NCBI GenBank assembly: GCA_000611775.1
Contig: KK106981.1
Span: 8,271,548 to 8,335,547 of the forward strand
Length of the DNA stretch: 64,000 bases
Direction: 5' to 3'
DNA from: Umbilicaria muhlenbergii
Taxonomy: Eukaryota > Ascomycota > Lecanoromycetes > Umbilicariales > Umbilicariaceae
The position numbers and the translations under genes were made by a program. Positions 24,101 to 34,692 of the stretch are shown here, piece by piece. Numbering within the stretch: the first letter of the stretch is position 1; each line of letters opens with the position of its first letter. The notes below the pieces were generated by a model. It was not told the DNA's origin, ran no database searches, and worked only from the letters and a program-made list of their open reading frames with translations.

Positions 24101-24417
24101 TTATAGAGCGTCATGAAATTTTCGCATTGCATTCGTCAAGAAGCAATATTGGGACGGTGACCCAAGAGCAGCTCGAGAGAGAATTTATGATCTGCGAGAA
24201 TGAACGACTGCTTCAAAAGTGGCGTACAAATATAGAGGATGATGAAATTTTCGAATCACGTCGGCCAACAAGGAATATTGGGACGGTGAACCAAAGGCAG
24301 CTCGAGAGAGAATCTATGGAACGCGAGGATGGACGACTGCTTCGAAAGTGGCTTACAAGGTTAAGCCGCAATATAAAGGGCAGCACAAAGGGGAATCGAA
24401 AGCCGACTGATACATGA
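21183..24417 (+). CDS. Ankyrin-repeat membrane protein with C-terminal 43-residue tandem repeats
   Basis: Exons 21183-21857 and 21910-24417 (52-bp intron, in frame) give 1060 aa. Residues 1-175 are a Ser/Thr-rich disordered head. A hydrophobic segment lies near 185-203 (GGVATLLITIFGLVYYAHR) and a second near 304-322 (IIVAATLCGLCLFLWRLY), followed by an acidic linker. Ankyrin-type helices run from ~400 to ~850 (ALRNAMQRGDVTGLKALL; LLLNCGLDSIGCCSLHHAAEKGH; AVRILLHHGADVNN). Residues ~872-1043 are four near-identical 43-aa units with TRNIGT and LEREFM cores, charged and helix-prone. It ends in a basic tail. Probably a membrane-anchored scaffold with a cytosolic ankyrin array. Partner unknown. Confidence 0.82.
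23848..24363 (+). repeat. Four direct 129-bp repeats inside the ankyrin gene
   Basis: Units begin at 23848, 23977, 24106 and 24235, exactly 129 bp apart, each starting GAGsrysATGAAATTT-like. Copies 2 and 3 are the most alike (shared block GGGACGGTGACCCAAGAGCA). The period is a multiple of three, so copy number can change without breaking the frame. Confidence 0.95.
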
Positions 24418-25725
24418 GGTTTTGGATAATGTTTGAACATGATTTTGAACATGATCTCATCCATCCATTGTTTTTCGTCTGTCTTGGGATTTCGAGAATT
24501 GGAGTGTTGGTCATTGGTGCTTGCCATTGTGGCTGGCTTGGTACCTCGTCTTTGCCGGCTTATGGGATTATGGAGGTTTACGATCAGGGACACGGCTCTT
24601 ATGAACGGAACAAATCATCGCAGTTGATAGGAAGAGGCACCCCAAAGAGACGCTGGGCTGCAGTAGTCCTCTATTAGACGTCTTCTTGGATGGGCTAAGG
24701 CCTGTATGGTCGGTTTACTGGACTTTATTTCTTCTGCGACTTTGAATGCCATCATTCTCCTTATGAAAAGAGCCCCGGGACGGGTTCACAGGCTCAAGAG
24801 CTGCGGCAAATCTATTGCTGTGCTTGCCCGCTGAACTTTCCACCTCACGTGTCTGCCATCTCATCGAGCCTGACGCCCACCCAACCTCTTCAGCTCATCA
24901 ATGCCGACCTTTCGTCACCTCGAGCGCCCCCTTTTCCACCTCGGTTCCTCCGCGGAGATTACGGTAATGTGTTTGTTCCTTTTCCCCTCCGCTTCACCGG
25001 TCGGCTTCGCCTCGCTATGCAGCTCCCCCTTGAAAAGCGCTCGCACTCCGCACTTTCCCTGCGACCGCTAGCTTCTGCTCACCTTTGCAGCCGGCGACGT
25101 CGTCTCTACTGACCTCATTGATGCCGTCGGTGCCAACGTATGTCGTCTGGAATCCTAGGTAGTTGCTACCAGCCACCTCGCCGTGTACGAGCATCCATTT
25201 ATTGCCCGTTTACTAGAAGTGGTTTAGCCGGTCCCATGGCTTGTTTGACTGCTCTGAGGGGGGGGGAACTGGAGGGTTGTTGGCTGGAGTCTTGCGCCTG
25301 TTGGGTTTGGCGAAGTAGGCGGTTAGAAGAGGACCCGGGGAGAAAGTGGATTGGGGCGGGATGCGAGGGGGTTGGAACCCGGGCCGGGGGGGGAGTAAGC
25401 CTTGAATAGCTGGGCAAAGATGGGATTGGGTATGAGTACCATTGGCCAAACAAGCGGGTGATCACGTATTCGTCTCAAGGTCGCGCACGACTGGAACCTG
25501 GTGCTTGTTGATGAGAGGCGCTGGCGGCTATTGACGGTCAGATATCAGAGGGCAGATCAGGGTGTCGGGATCCATGCAGCCACATCTGGCTTTATAGTCC
25601 CTAAGGTAGTTATGCCATTCCACATTCCATTACGCTAAGTCCAACCGTCCCATACCCACTATATACAACAATGGTATCCAACCACGAAATCCCAAAAGGG
25701 GACAATTACAAACACCTCCCCCCCC
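24418..25725. other. Mostly intergenic; holds a possible gene fragment
   Basis: About 1.3 kb between the ankyrin gene and the surface-protein 3' end. Apart from the fragment at 24858-25230 nothing is supported. A run of G tracts lies at 25259-25400. Confidence 0.5.
24849..25230 (+). pseudogene. Unrecognised gene fragment with one good splice
   Basis: A frame reading LINADLSSPRAPPFPPRFL then RGDY meets a GTAATG donor near 24964. Splicing to the acceptor at about 25089 continues as AGDVVSTDLIDAVGANV, and after another short intron-like gap HLAVYEHPFIARLLEVV, followed by a stop. The protein reads naturally and the first junction keeps frame, but it ends after ~90 residues. I do not recognise the family. 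It may be the 5' end of a truncated gene. Confidence 0.3.
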
Positions 25726-28617
25726 CTAATTCCCCCAAACCCCCACCGCCCCAACCACCAACCCCACCACCCAAGCCACCCCGCCAATCCCTCCAACACG
25801 ATTGACCATCCCACCCCTCGCAGCCCCCCCCCCAGTAAACGGCTGGATAATCTGTCCCGCAGTGCTCTTATCGCTCGCCGAAGCCGCAGGCCCCACCGAC
25901 CCCCCCGCGCCCGTAGCGGCACGTGTGAGCTCCACCGTACTGGTGCCTTCGACCACAAACCCGGCGTTGCTGGCCAGGCTCAGCGTAGCGCCCGAGACGG
26001 TGATTGCGGGCCCCCCCGGCGTCAGCGTCTGGGTGCCGAACACGAAATCCGAGGCGGCGTTCGCGGTGAGGGTTGTGCCGGAGAGGGTGAGGACTGGGAG
26101 GGCGGCTGGGAGGGTGGGAGCGGGGACGGATAAGAGGATGATGGAGGATCCGAGGAAGAGGGTGGAGGCGCCGGTGGCGAGGCTGATGATGGTGTTGAAG
26201 ACGGTGATTGCGGGGCCGCCGGGCGTTAGGGTCTGCGTGCCGAACACGAAATCCGAGGCCGCGTTTGCGGTTAGAGTGGAGCCGGCGAGGGTGATGACAG
26301 GGAGAGCGGCTGAAGTTGTGGGGACGGGGACGGATAATGGTATCACGGAGGATCCGATGAAGAGAGTGGAGGCACCAGTGGCGAGGCTTATGATGGTGTT
26401 GGAGATGGTGATTGCGGAGCCGGGAATGAGGGTTTGGGATCCGAGGATGTAGTCGGAGGCGGAGTTGGCGGTGATGGGTTGGGAGTTGAATGTTATGACT
26501 GGGAGAGGGGCTGAAGATGCTGGGATTGGGACGGCTAGTGGTACAACTGATGATCCTATGGCTACGGCGGCGGCGTTGGTGGCGAGGCTTATGACGGTGT
26601 TTGAAATGGTGATTGCGGCGCCGGGGATGAGAGTCTGCGAGCCGATGACGTAGTCAGATGCTGAATTGGCGGTGATGGGTTGGGAATCGAAGGTGAAGAC
26701 TGGGAGGGCGGGCAAAGTCCCTGAAGCCGGAGCGGCCAGTGAGATAGTAGATGATCCTATGACGACTGCAGCAGCATTCGTTGCTAAACTTATAGGAGTA
26801 TTTGAAACGGTAATGACTGAGCCCGGGACAAGAGTCTGGGAGCCGATGACATAGCCAGATGAACCGGCAATGATAGGCTGGGAGTCGAATGTAATGACTG
26901 GGAGGGCGGTCACAGTTCCTGGACTTGGAACTGCCAAGGATATCGTTGAGGATCCTATGACAACAGCAGCAGCATTCGTGGCTAAACTTATAGGAGTGTT
27001 GGAGACGGTAATCACTGAGCCGGGATGAAGCGTCTGGGATCCAATGACGTAGCCAGATGCTGGACCGGCATTAATAGGTTGAGAGTTGAACGTGATGGCT
27101 GGGAGGGCCTCCGATGGTGCTGAACTAGGAACTGCCAGCGGTATTATAGATGATCCGATAAAAAGAGCGGAGGCGCCAGTGGCTAAACTTATGACTGTAT
27201 TGGAGACTGTGATGGCTGAGCCTGGAACCACAGTCTGGCCGCCATAGACGATCGCCGAGCCGGGATTGGCGGTAAGGATTGTAGTACTAGCAGGCACTGC
27301 GGATGATGGAGCGGAAGGAGTCAAGGTGGGAATTTGACTGTTGGATGTGGGGGGATTGATGGTCCTCGTTGATGTAGGTGGTTGGATATCCGGAACCACA
27401 GTGCTCAAGTCGGCTTGCTTCACCACTGTAGTTGATGGTGTCGATAAAACCTGCACTTCTGTTGTTGAACCTTTGTATTTTGAGAGCGCAGCTTGCTTGC
27501 TAGAGGGACTAGAAGAAGAGGATAGTGTGGCTTTCTCGGAGGTAGGCTGCGGTGAGGATGCCGTGCTTTGTGGTGTAGCTGCCGCCACAATAGAACTCAC
27601 AGAGTCAAGCGTGGGCACTGCTGCTTTTGCCGCTGGCGTCGAGGATGAGTAGTAGTGCGTGACGGAATCAGTAAGCGACTTGACAACAGTCAGGACCATC
27701 GCCGGCGCAGCGGCGGCATAGCTACAATTTGCAGGCACAACATTTGGGAATAGTAACGTCGTCCAGTCCCCATACAAGTTGCCTTGGAAGTCGGGGCTTT
27801 CACAGCTCCAATTGCCGTCGGGTAGGCCCACTTCGGTAAGACGGTAGTACTCGCCAATTGGATCCGGGTTCGATGTATTCGCTGTACATGTGAAGGGTAC
27901 GGCTGGGTGTGACGGTAGCAGAACTGGCTCATACGTTGTGTTACTCCCAGTGACGCATGCGGTGGCGCCGTTGGATGAAGTCGTTTCATAGGTGCCTTTG
28001 ATTTCGTAAGAGTATCCATACGATATAAAGGGAGTAGGGTAGGCGCTGCAGCACGTTAGGGCCAGTCAAAGCTTGAATATGGTCAACGTACACTACAGTA
28101 GACCAATTTGTACCAGCGACAGGATCAGACACAGTGAGAGTTGAGACTTGAGTCCCTGCTGGACCTGTTATGCCCGGTAGGGGGTCTTCATAATCTGTGT
28201 TATATATTGTGGACGTCTTGGTCACATTGGTGGCGTTGTTCACACTGAAGACAAGGGTAGCTACGACGACAGCGCTCGTCATTGCTGGGGCCCATTGGAA
28301 TTCTCGAACAGGGGGGTAGTTTATCCAACAGTCCTGGACACAAGAGGATGTCGAATTCGATGAGAAAGGTACGCTGGACGAAAGAGGCGGTGATGTTTCT
28401 GTGATCGTCTTTGTAATCGATTTTGTAATAGTTGTTCGCTGTGAGGATGTAGTGACGGTTGCGTTTGAGAATGAAGCTGTTTGCGATTTAGCTCTCAGGG
28501 TGTTTACGAGCACTGCCAAATGTAGCAAAAGAGAGACGTACAAGGCGCAAAGGCAGCAAAGGCGCTATGTGCAGCACACGCTACCAGAAACAGTGTGTTC
28601 CAACGCATCATTGACAT
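25726..28617 (-). CDS. Secreted cell-surface protein with seven ~66-residue repeats and GPI-like C-terminus
   Basis: Exons 28617-28542, 28491-28092 and 28045-25726 give 931 aa. The first exon, too short to stand alone, supplies the signal peptide (MMRWNTLFLVACAAHSAFA); introns of 50 and 46 bp keep frame and the second has a CTAAC branch site. After a Ser/Thr-rich N-terminus comes a Cys-containing domain (ACVTGSNTTYEP..VPFTCTAN..NWSCESPDF). A Ser/Thr stalk follows. Then seven repeats of the pattern PVITF(D/N)SQPI..YVIGSQTL.PGSAITVSNT.ISLAT....VVIGSS, in 27290-25900. The C-terminus ends in a hydrophobic stretch (GGVAWVVGLVVGAVGVWGN) after small residues, fitting a GPI-attachment signal. Similar repeats occur in many Dothideomycete/Eurotiomycete surface glycoproteins. 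A wall adhesin-like role is inference. Confidence 0.85.
25900..27290 (-). repeat. Seven tandem protein-coding repeats (~200 bp units)
   Basis: Seven occurrences of the ITVSNTxISLATxAxxxxIG core, spaced ~65-70 codons. Units 2 and 3 (counted from the N-terminus) are nearly identical; the last two carry PGGPAITV in place of PGSAITV. Confidence 0.9.
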
Positions 28618-28671
28618 GTAAAGAAGGGCTAAGTGGTCTCCACAAACGAGCGTGCGACAGAATAACGTATG

Positions 28672-28725
28672 AAAGAAGAGGACGAAGAGGACGAAGAGGA
28701 CGAAGAGAACGGAGAGAACGAAGGA
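28672..28725. repeat. 9-bp tandem repeat (GAAGAGGAC)n
   Basis: Purine-only strand bias; three or four exact copies of GAAGAGGAC followed by diverged copies, just upstream of the surface-protein start. Confidence 0.85.
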
Positions 28726-29133
28726 CGATCGATCACACAGCTTGGGTGCTCCAGTCTTTTAGGTCAAGACTCCAGAGTATGCCTAACGGCTGCCCCATGG
28801 GCAGTGTGCGCCATCTCACTAGGAGAAGGCAGAGGCTCTCGGACATGTCATGCAGGATTACAGGCTACCTCGTTCTACAAGACCTGGTGCGTGAAGATTA
28901 GGACAAGAACGCGAGTGCCGGATGCCAGCCTGCAGGGCTGATTCGAGTGCTATTCATAGGCGGCATCGTGTGGACATTGATCAGTTGAACCTTTCCGACG
29001 AGCGTGAGCGGTTTGGGGGCGAAGGATGCTTGGGAGCATAAGACCGTACCAAGAGGCCAAGACCGGACTGCCCAGATCTTCGACTCGTAATTTTAGATGT
29101 TCTGTTCGGGTGCGAGAGGTACCTAAGCGTGCT

Positions 29134-29175
29134 AAGGTAGCGTGGGTAGGTACCTTAGAACCGCGCTACCTTAGC
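29134..29175. repeat. 12-bp perfect inverted repeat
   Basis: GCTAAGGTAGCG at 29134-29145 and its exact reverse complement at 29164-29175, with 18 bp between. Related ACCTTA/GGTACCT words recur from 29121 to 29160 and at 29403-29429 (CCTTA run). Confidence 0.7.
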
Positions 29176-29963
29176 TTGTGCTCTCCTGTACCTTGAACCT
29201 GGAACTTGCTGCGCCGCGGCTGAGCTTAGGAGCAGGCACAGGTGCTTCGCCGCCATCCGAGAGTGCCCTGTGCTGCCAATCAGATTCAATTACTACTGAC
29301 CCATGGGCCCATGGGCACCATTCATAGCAGCGAGATGGGGGCCAACGTGCTAAACCGGTCACAAAGCAAGGTACCCCAGGATCATGCAATCATCTCTACA
29401 TTACGTACCTACCTTACCTTACCTTATCTGCGCAGTCGGCATCACGTACTTCCATTGGTCTCACAAGAGCGGGGTCTCCGCCCACCTGTCAGCCCCGCCA
29501 AGTGTGCTTCATTGGCCGACATCGGCGTGCAGGGCTTGGTTTATCCGTCCGCTCTGGCTCCGGGCCTGTCCTTGAGGTACGAGTACCAAAACATGACATT
29601 GCGAGCGACCGGGGGAGCGACCGGGGCGACCGCTACCAACCTCAATTTCGCCAGTCGAAAGTGGACCGGCCCGACAGCCTTGCGCGGCGGCCACCGTCCT
29701 AGTGAAGACAGGCGATCTCATGTACAAATATCCCGAGTCTGCACCGTCAGGCGTACAGCAGCGGGGAAACCGCGATTGATCAAGTCACGTTTGCCGGTCC
29801 CGGTGGAGCGCACCCGCGCTTGCCCACCAGGTCAGAGCATACATTGCTTACCAAGTACTTTTGCGGGGCTGAAAGATTTAGCATCCACTCACGAAGGTAC
29901 AGACTCTAATCTATAAGCCAGCCCTCTTTCCACAGCACCGGGCGACATAGCCTCAAGCATCAA

Positions 29964-31673
29964 TCACACCATCCCCTTGTCCGCATTCGAATGCCCCGTC
30001 GCTCCCAGCACATCAACGGCACCGACATTCCCAAACCCCTTCGGATTCCCCGTGCTACCCTTGCCCCCATATTCTCCCCCATATCTTTCCTCGTCTTCGT
30101 CGCTCGGCGCATGCCCGAAGATAGTGTGACCCAACAGTGATTCCTTGGCCGGGAAAGCCAGACTGAAGCCAGTGTACAGAACAATAGACGTCACGAACCC
30201 GAACAGCCAGTCGAACGTGTAGAGGTTGATTGCGCCTTGGCTGATGTGCGTCCCGCTCGGGTTGATCGAGTACGCCAGACCCGGCAGATTGGGTCCGACG
30301 GAAACGAGGAAGGCGACCGCCGCTCTCCAATTGACCCCGCCGACGTAGCGGTATCGCCCATAGGGATCGTAGAGAGCCGGCACATCAATGTTTTTTCTCT
30401 TGACCAGCCAGTAGTCCGACGCAATGATGCCGGCCATAGGGGCGAGGAAAACGGCATAGCCGCCCATGAACGCGAGGAAAGTCTCGGCAGACGAGAGGAT
30501 CTTCCAGGGCACGATCACCCAGCCACCAACCACCGCAGCGATGATACAGCCGCGCTTGATGTTGACCCAGCGCGGAAACATGACGGTCAGGTCGTTGGCG
30601 GCGGAGATCGAGTTGGCTGTGATGTTCGTGCCCACTTGTGCTATGTACCAGCTGAGCGCCGCGAAGAATGCTGCCGCTCGGCCGCCAGGGTTATCTAGCC
30701 AATGCGTGATTATGTCGAGTGGGTTCCATAGGTACTTGCCGTACAGGACGAAGGAGGCCGAGGTGGTCACGATACCCAGGACTCCACAGGCGGTGAAGAT
30801 GAGGGGAAGGAAGGGCAATTGGATATATTGACCTTTGGAGGATCGGGCGTATCGCGAGAAGTCGGGGATGTTGCAGGCCAGTGTGGCCCAGCTACCTGTT
30901 ACAGCTGACATGCAGCTCAACCAAAGGTATGCTTTCGTACTTCCATGGACGGTCTCCGGGATATTAAAGAGCTCGCCGCTACCACCTGCTTTATGCACGA
31001 TCCAGCCCAGCGTGGCGATTGCGGTAATGGGCGCCGCAACGATCTTGACCATGAACAAATAGCGGAGACGGGTGGGCGGGATCAGAAGTAATGGCAGCTG
31101 AATGATCCAGAATAGGAAGTAGCTGACCATCCCTTTCGTAGTGATGCCAGCGGAAGTGGGAAGTTGGTTGGGGATGCGGTTGTAGGATGGCCAGATAGCC
31201 GCCAGCATGATGGTGATACATTGCGCGCCATTGGCGCCTTGGATACCAAGCCAGAACATCGCCAGGATCGACCGTGACACGATACAGAAGTAGGCAAGGT
31301 AATACCCAAAGCTGGAGCGGACAGCCACCGAGAAGGGGATGTGGAGTCGTGCCCCAAGAGCGCCGTTGAGCACCATGGGAATGGCTACGCAAGAGGTACC
31401 GACTACCATGACGGGGATGGCATCACGCCAGTTCAGACCGACGGCGATGACGCTAGATGCCGTCTCCCACGTACCCAGGTTGATGGTGTCGGTGGCCCAG
31501 TACGCCATCCAGGTCCACAGCGTCCAGGTCTGGTTCTTTGGCGGCACCGGGTCCATGTCGGCGTTGGTCCATACTCCTGGCGGGGCCAGAGCAGACTCTT
31601 GCTTCGGAAGCTCCCATGCCTTGATAGACGTGCAGCGAGACTTGATGGTTTTCCTGCTGGGGACGTACTTCAT
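29964..31673 (-). CDS. NCS1-family nucleobase transporter (uracil/allantoin permease type)
   Basis: Intronless, 569 aa. ATG at 31673 (MKYVPSRKTIKSRCTSIKAWELPKQ) is used because the four codons upstream lead only to TTG. About 12 membrane helices. NCS1/Fur signatures are seen: NADMDPVPPKNQTWTLWTWMAYWATDTIN near residues 36-65, WLGIQGANGAQC, SCMSAVTGSWATLACNIPDFSRY, VGTNITANSISAANDLT and APMAGIIASDYWLVKRKNIDVPALY. The substrate is most like uracil, allantoin or related purine breakdown products; the exact one cannot be told from sequence. Plasma-membrane proton symporter by family. Tail ~50 residues rich in Gly, Asp and Glu with Lys. Confidence 0.93.
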   Translation of the reverse strand: MKYVPSRKTIKSRCTSIKAWELPKQESALAPPGVWTNADMDPVPPKNQTWTLWTWMAYWATDTINLGTWETASSVIAVGLNWRDAIPVMVVGTSCVAIPMVLNGALGARLHIPFSVAVRSSFGYYLAYFCIVSRSILAMFWLGIQGANGAQCITIMLAAIWPSYNRIPNQLPTSAGITTKGMVSYFLFWIIQLPLLLIPPTRLRYLFMVKIVAAPITAIATLGWIVHKAGGSGELFNIPETVHGSTKAYLWLSCMSAVTGSWATLACNIPDFSRYARSSKGQYIQLPFLPLIFTACGVLGIVTTSASFVLYGKYLWNPLDIITHWLDNPGGRAAAFFAALSWYIAQVGTNITANSISAANDLTVMFPRWVNIKRGCIIAAVVGGWVIVPWKILSSAETFLAFMGGYAVFLAPMAGIIASDYWLVKRKNIDVPALYDPYGRYRYVGGVNWRAAVAFLVSVGPNLPGLAYSINPSGTHISQGAINLYTFDWLFGFVTSIVLYTGFSLAFPAKESLLGHTIFGHAPSDEDEERYGGEYGGKGSTGNPKGFGNVGAVDVLGATGHSNADKGMV

Positions 31674-32310
31674 GATGAAAGCCAATGGAGAAGTGAAGGG
31701 CTCTTGATGGGATGTTTCCAGGGACTATGCATCGTGAGTGAGCCGCAGAGGAGTCTCTTCTACTTCAATGCATGCAACCTGCAGCCCTCAGTGCCGATAA
31801 GCAATCGAGTGGCCATCGCAGTCACTGGTGCTGACATGGAGTAAGGCGAATCAAATCCGTGGGTGCAGAATGCATGCAAAGCGAATGGGGTCGTCATGAC
31901 TTATCGGTCGCGTGAGAAGTGCCCGAGTAGGATTGGGGTGTGGTGGCACAAAACACATGCTGAGGCGTTGACGGGACTGCGGAGAGATAGCGTCCAATGC
32001 TTATCTGCTCGGCCGGGAATCTTGTATGACCTATTCCTCGGAATGAAGAGAGCGCTCGCAATGTAGAGGAGAAAGAGGGTGTTGAGCAGACGCCACTTGA
32101 TAGCTACCTTACTTAGATGGATCTTCGCGATAAGTGGATATCAGTACGGTACTGTCTATCACGTGCCTCAACCCTGGCTTCATGTTAGTCAGTGATTAGT
32201 CACCCCCGCTATCTGATAGACGTCCTGACGTCTTCGCCGCTTTTCGGAATGCCCATCCATGGTTGATGCTGCATCTTCTATTCTGACCTGCAGAAGAATC
32301 CTCAGCAATT
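31674..32310. other. Intergenic promoter region
   Basis: Divergent promoters of the permease (minus) and the small membrane protein (plus). No gene seen. Confidence 0.5.
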
Positions 32311-32930
32311 ATGCCAGTCGTTCTTGATGTCCTGCACGCCGCGCAAGCATGCCTGAGCGCCTACGCCCTCTACCTGTCCTACATCTCCATCACCGACTCT
32401 CAGAAATACGAGGAGAAAACTGAAAAGGCCGCGCAGTACTCCAATACGGCAGAACAGCAACTGCACAAGACACGGACGACTCTGGCGAGTGGAACAGCTG
32501 CTGTAAGTCCTAAGGTTTCACACACTCTCTGCTATACTTTTGCGCATGGTCGCTAGCAGTTGGGCCCCTTCTAGGGTGCCACATGTTCATAATCACAGCG
32601 CCCACTCACCACTTCAAAGACGAAACATAGGCTAATACGACAGCGCTACTACACCGACAGGCACTCTTCTCCTTTCTAACCTCCATCAACCCACTCTTTC
32701 TGACCTCCACCCCGACCTGGCCAAAACTCGTCTTCAACGTCCTTAACATCATCACAACACTATCCGCTCACTCCCACATTTCCAATTTCTGGCAAGGGAA
32801 GGCAAAAGTTCCATTCGTGGACCACTACAACGAAGCTATTACGACGACCAATAGACTGAAGCTGCAGTTGGTATATCTGGCCGTGACATGGGCTGCTAGT
32901 AGTGCAATAGGCTTGTGGAGTCTGCTATAG
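32311..32930 (+). CDS. Small fungal membrane protein (153 aa)
   Basis: Exons 32311-32502 and 32661-32930 (158-bp intron, phase 0). The N-terminal helix is VLDVLHAAQACLSAYALYLSYI. A polar loop follows (KYEEKTEKAAQYSNTAEQQL). After the intron come hydrophobic ALFSFLTSINPLF and PKLVFNVLNIITTLSAH, and the C-terminal helix LQLVYLAVTWAASSAIGLW. Three helices likely. No family recognised, but natural codon content and a clean splice support it. Confidence 0.65.
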
Positions 32931-33023
32931 CGCACTATTCTCTCTAGGCGGTGGAAGCGGTGGCTGGTGACGTGTACTCGACATCGACTTCATCGTCGTC
33001 CGATTTCAGCCGGCACTGAGGAT

Positions 33024-33304
33024 CAGTGTTCCGAAACCCCCCCGCGGGGAATCCCCAGGGTGAACCCCCAGCGCTAGCACAGATAAGATAAGGTGCTCAA
33101 GATGGTGACGGGCGCGCCCTGCTTCGCTAGTACAAATATTGTAAGGTGTTATAGAGGGGAGGGGGAGTGCCCCTCAGCGCTAGTACAGATACAGTAGGGA
33201 GTCCGCTTCTCCCCCTCCTCAGCAGCCTCCGTGAAAGCCTTGGCGGGGGCCGCCGGGGGAACCCCGAAAAGGCTTGGGGGGTGGGGGGGGTGTTCGGAAC
33301 ACTG
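33024..33304. mobile_element. Non-autonomous hAT-type MITE with 8-bp target duplication
   Basis: A 281-bp element bounded by inverted ends CAGTGTTCCGAA (12 bp perfect) continuing into C/G tracts (about 20 bp in all). It is flanked on both sides by the identical octamer CTGAGGAT (33016-33023 and 33305-33312). The 8-bp duplication and CAGTG ends are diagnostic of hAT transposition. The interior is GC-rich, non-coding, and contains three copies of a GCTAGyACArATA motif at about 33071, 33124 and 33176, possible sub-terminal transposase sites. No transposase gene lies in the window. The perfect octamer suggests a fairly recent insertion. Confidence 0.9.
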
Positions 33305-33312
33305 CTGAGGAT

Positions 33313-34437
33313 GAAGTATGTGACTGAGATATTACTTTTTGGGAGCCCTGATACCTACTTCCACTTGGAGAATGACCAGTAGTTGAAGAACCTTTCCTGA
33401 TAATTGATGCATATCTGCCCATACTTTCAGAGTCATAGCCACTAACCCTATGATATCAGATGCGGACCGTGCTGATCAGTGTATCACGAGAATCTAGTAA
33501 ACCATACAGGATCTCTAACGATACTCTGGCCTCCCAAAAGCTAGTTTAAGGTTACAACTTACACTTGTATGGAAGCTGGTGCGAATTAGCGATGGCATCC
33601 CTGAGAAGGGTTACGAACAACGCCGTGCTACAGTCCCATGCTCCTTTATGCATCTGGTTCCCTGATATCGTCCAGGTCCACTCCGCGTCTAGGCGTCTTC
33701 TTTAAGAATCTCTCTACATCTTGTTCTATTGTAGGATTGCGCCTCCTAAGCCAAGCTCTCCTTTCATCCTGCCGTGAGAGCAGTGTTGCTGTGATGTACT
33801 GTCTTTTGGGCCTGCTTTTGTATGAGGATGCCAAAGCAGGCCCAAAAAAAGCACCACCAAAGGCAAATTAAAAATCTCAAAGGAACCGAAGGAATGTCAA
33901 CCAGGACCAAAACCACAAAAAAGCCAAAGCTAGCAACCCTTGCGGCGGCAATGGCAGCAACGTCGATTTTTGCCCTGTCTCAAAAGAAAGAGCAATATGC
34001 TACAGAATACGAGCTGAAATAGAGATAGTGTAAGGAAGATAGACATAGTCGGCAAACATGAGATGGGTTGTGAGAGTGCGCAAGGAGGGGGGTGGTGTTG
34101 AAGGGGAGCGGTGGCCCTTTTTGCGGGTTTATCTTTGGGCTAGAAGTGCGCATCCGGCGCTCCTTCAGCCTGAAGATTACATATACATTATGCTGCGGCA
34201 CAGAAGGTGTTCCTAATTCCTTCATCATGTTGGCTTATATCTCTAGGATCTTTACTGGTAAGCAAACATTTGTTGCCCCGCTCTTAATGGGATCCGCCTT
34301 GGACGTCGCTTACTTTTCATCACAAACTGCGTTTACCACCGCAATTGGTCCAGATATCAGTCCAGCTTGAGCGTCAGTCGAACGATGGAACATCTCTTTC
34401 TTAGATTGGACGACGAGAGCTTGGGGGAAAAAGCTAC
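33313..34437. other. No supportable gene; one strong hairpin
   Basis: About 1.1 kb between the MITE and the first LTR. Short frames at 33646-33834 (minus) and 33822-34022 (plus) read Lys/Arg-rich and could be transposon debris, but I cannot assign them. Confidence 0.45.
33804..33847. repeat. 15-bp perfect hairpin
   Basis: TTTTGGGCCTGCTTT (33804-33818) is followed after 14 bp by its exact complement (33833-33847). Could be a terminator-like or transposon sub-terminal palindrome. Confidence 0.8.
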
Positions 34438-34692
34438 TGTTGTAATGGAACGATATAGAGACCAAATAAATGTATTGTATCTGCCTAAATATCGCCCAAA
34501 TGATATAAATGAACGTGAGGAAGAAAGCAGAAACTCGAGGCTTTCGAGCCGTTAATATACATGTTAAGGAGCTTTTCGCTAAGCCAAAACATACGTACAC
34601 CCATGACGTGACTGCTTCTCTTGCTAGGAACCCCTGCCCTAAACCCCTGCCCCAATGACGTCTGCTCGGCGGCGAATCGGCGAAATTCAACA
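34438..34692. mobile_element. LTR, left copy (255 bp)
   Basis: Begins TGTTG and ends CAACA, as LTRs do. An AATAAA-like signal lies inside (CCAAATAAATG near 34463). Nearly identical to 39596-39853, with differences confined to the first ~30 bp. Left flank GCTAC, right flank CTCCC. The small divergence implies recent origin. Confidence 0.8.

Larger units (their letters stand above)
28618..29963. other. Intergenic with short repeats
   Basis: About 1.35 kb between two minus-strand genes. It includes the 9-bp repeat at 28672, the inverted repeat at 29134 and a CCTTA run at 29405. A 224-codon plus-strand frame (29242-29916) has no recognisable features and is not called. Confidence 0.55.

Noticed and set aside
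25802-26854. Plus-strand frames opposite the surface protein
   Set aside because: Mirror the repeat structure of the minus-strand gene; no independent features.
29242-29916. 224-codon plus-strand frame
   Set aside because: Low-complexity, irregular residue use, no motif; it overlaps repeat-like ACCTTA sequence.
30237-31844. Long plus-strand frames opposite the permease
   Set aside because: Antisense shadows of the well-supported NCS1 gene.
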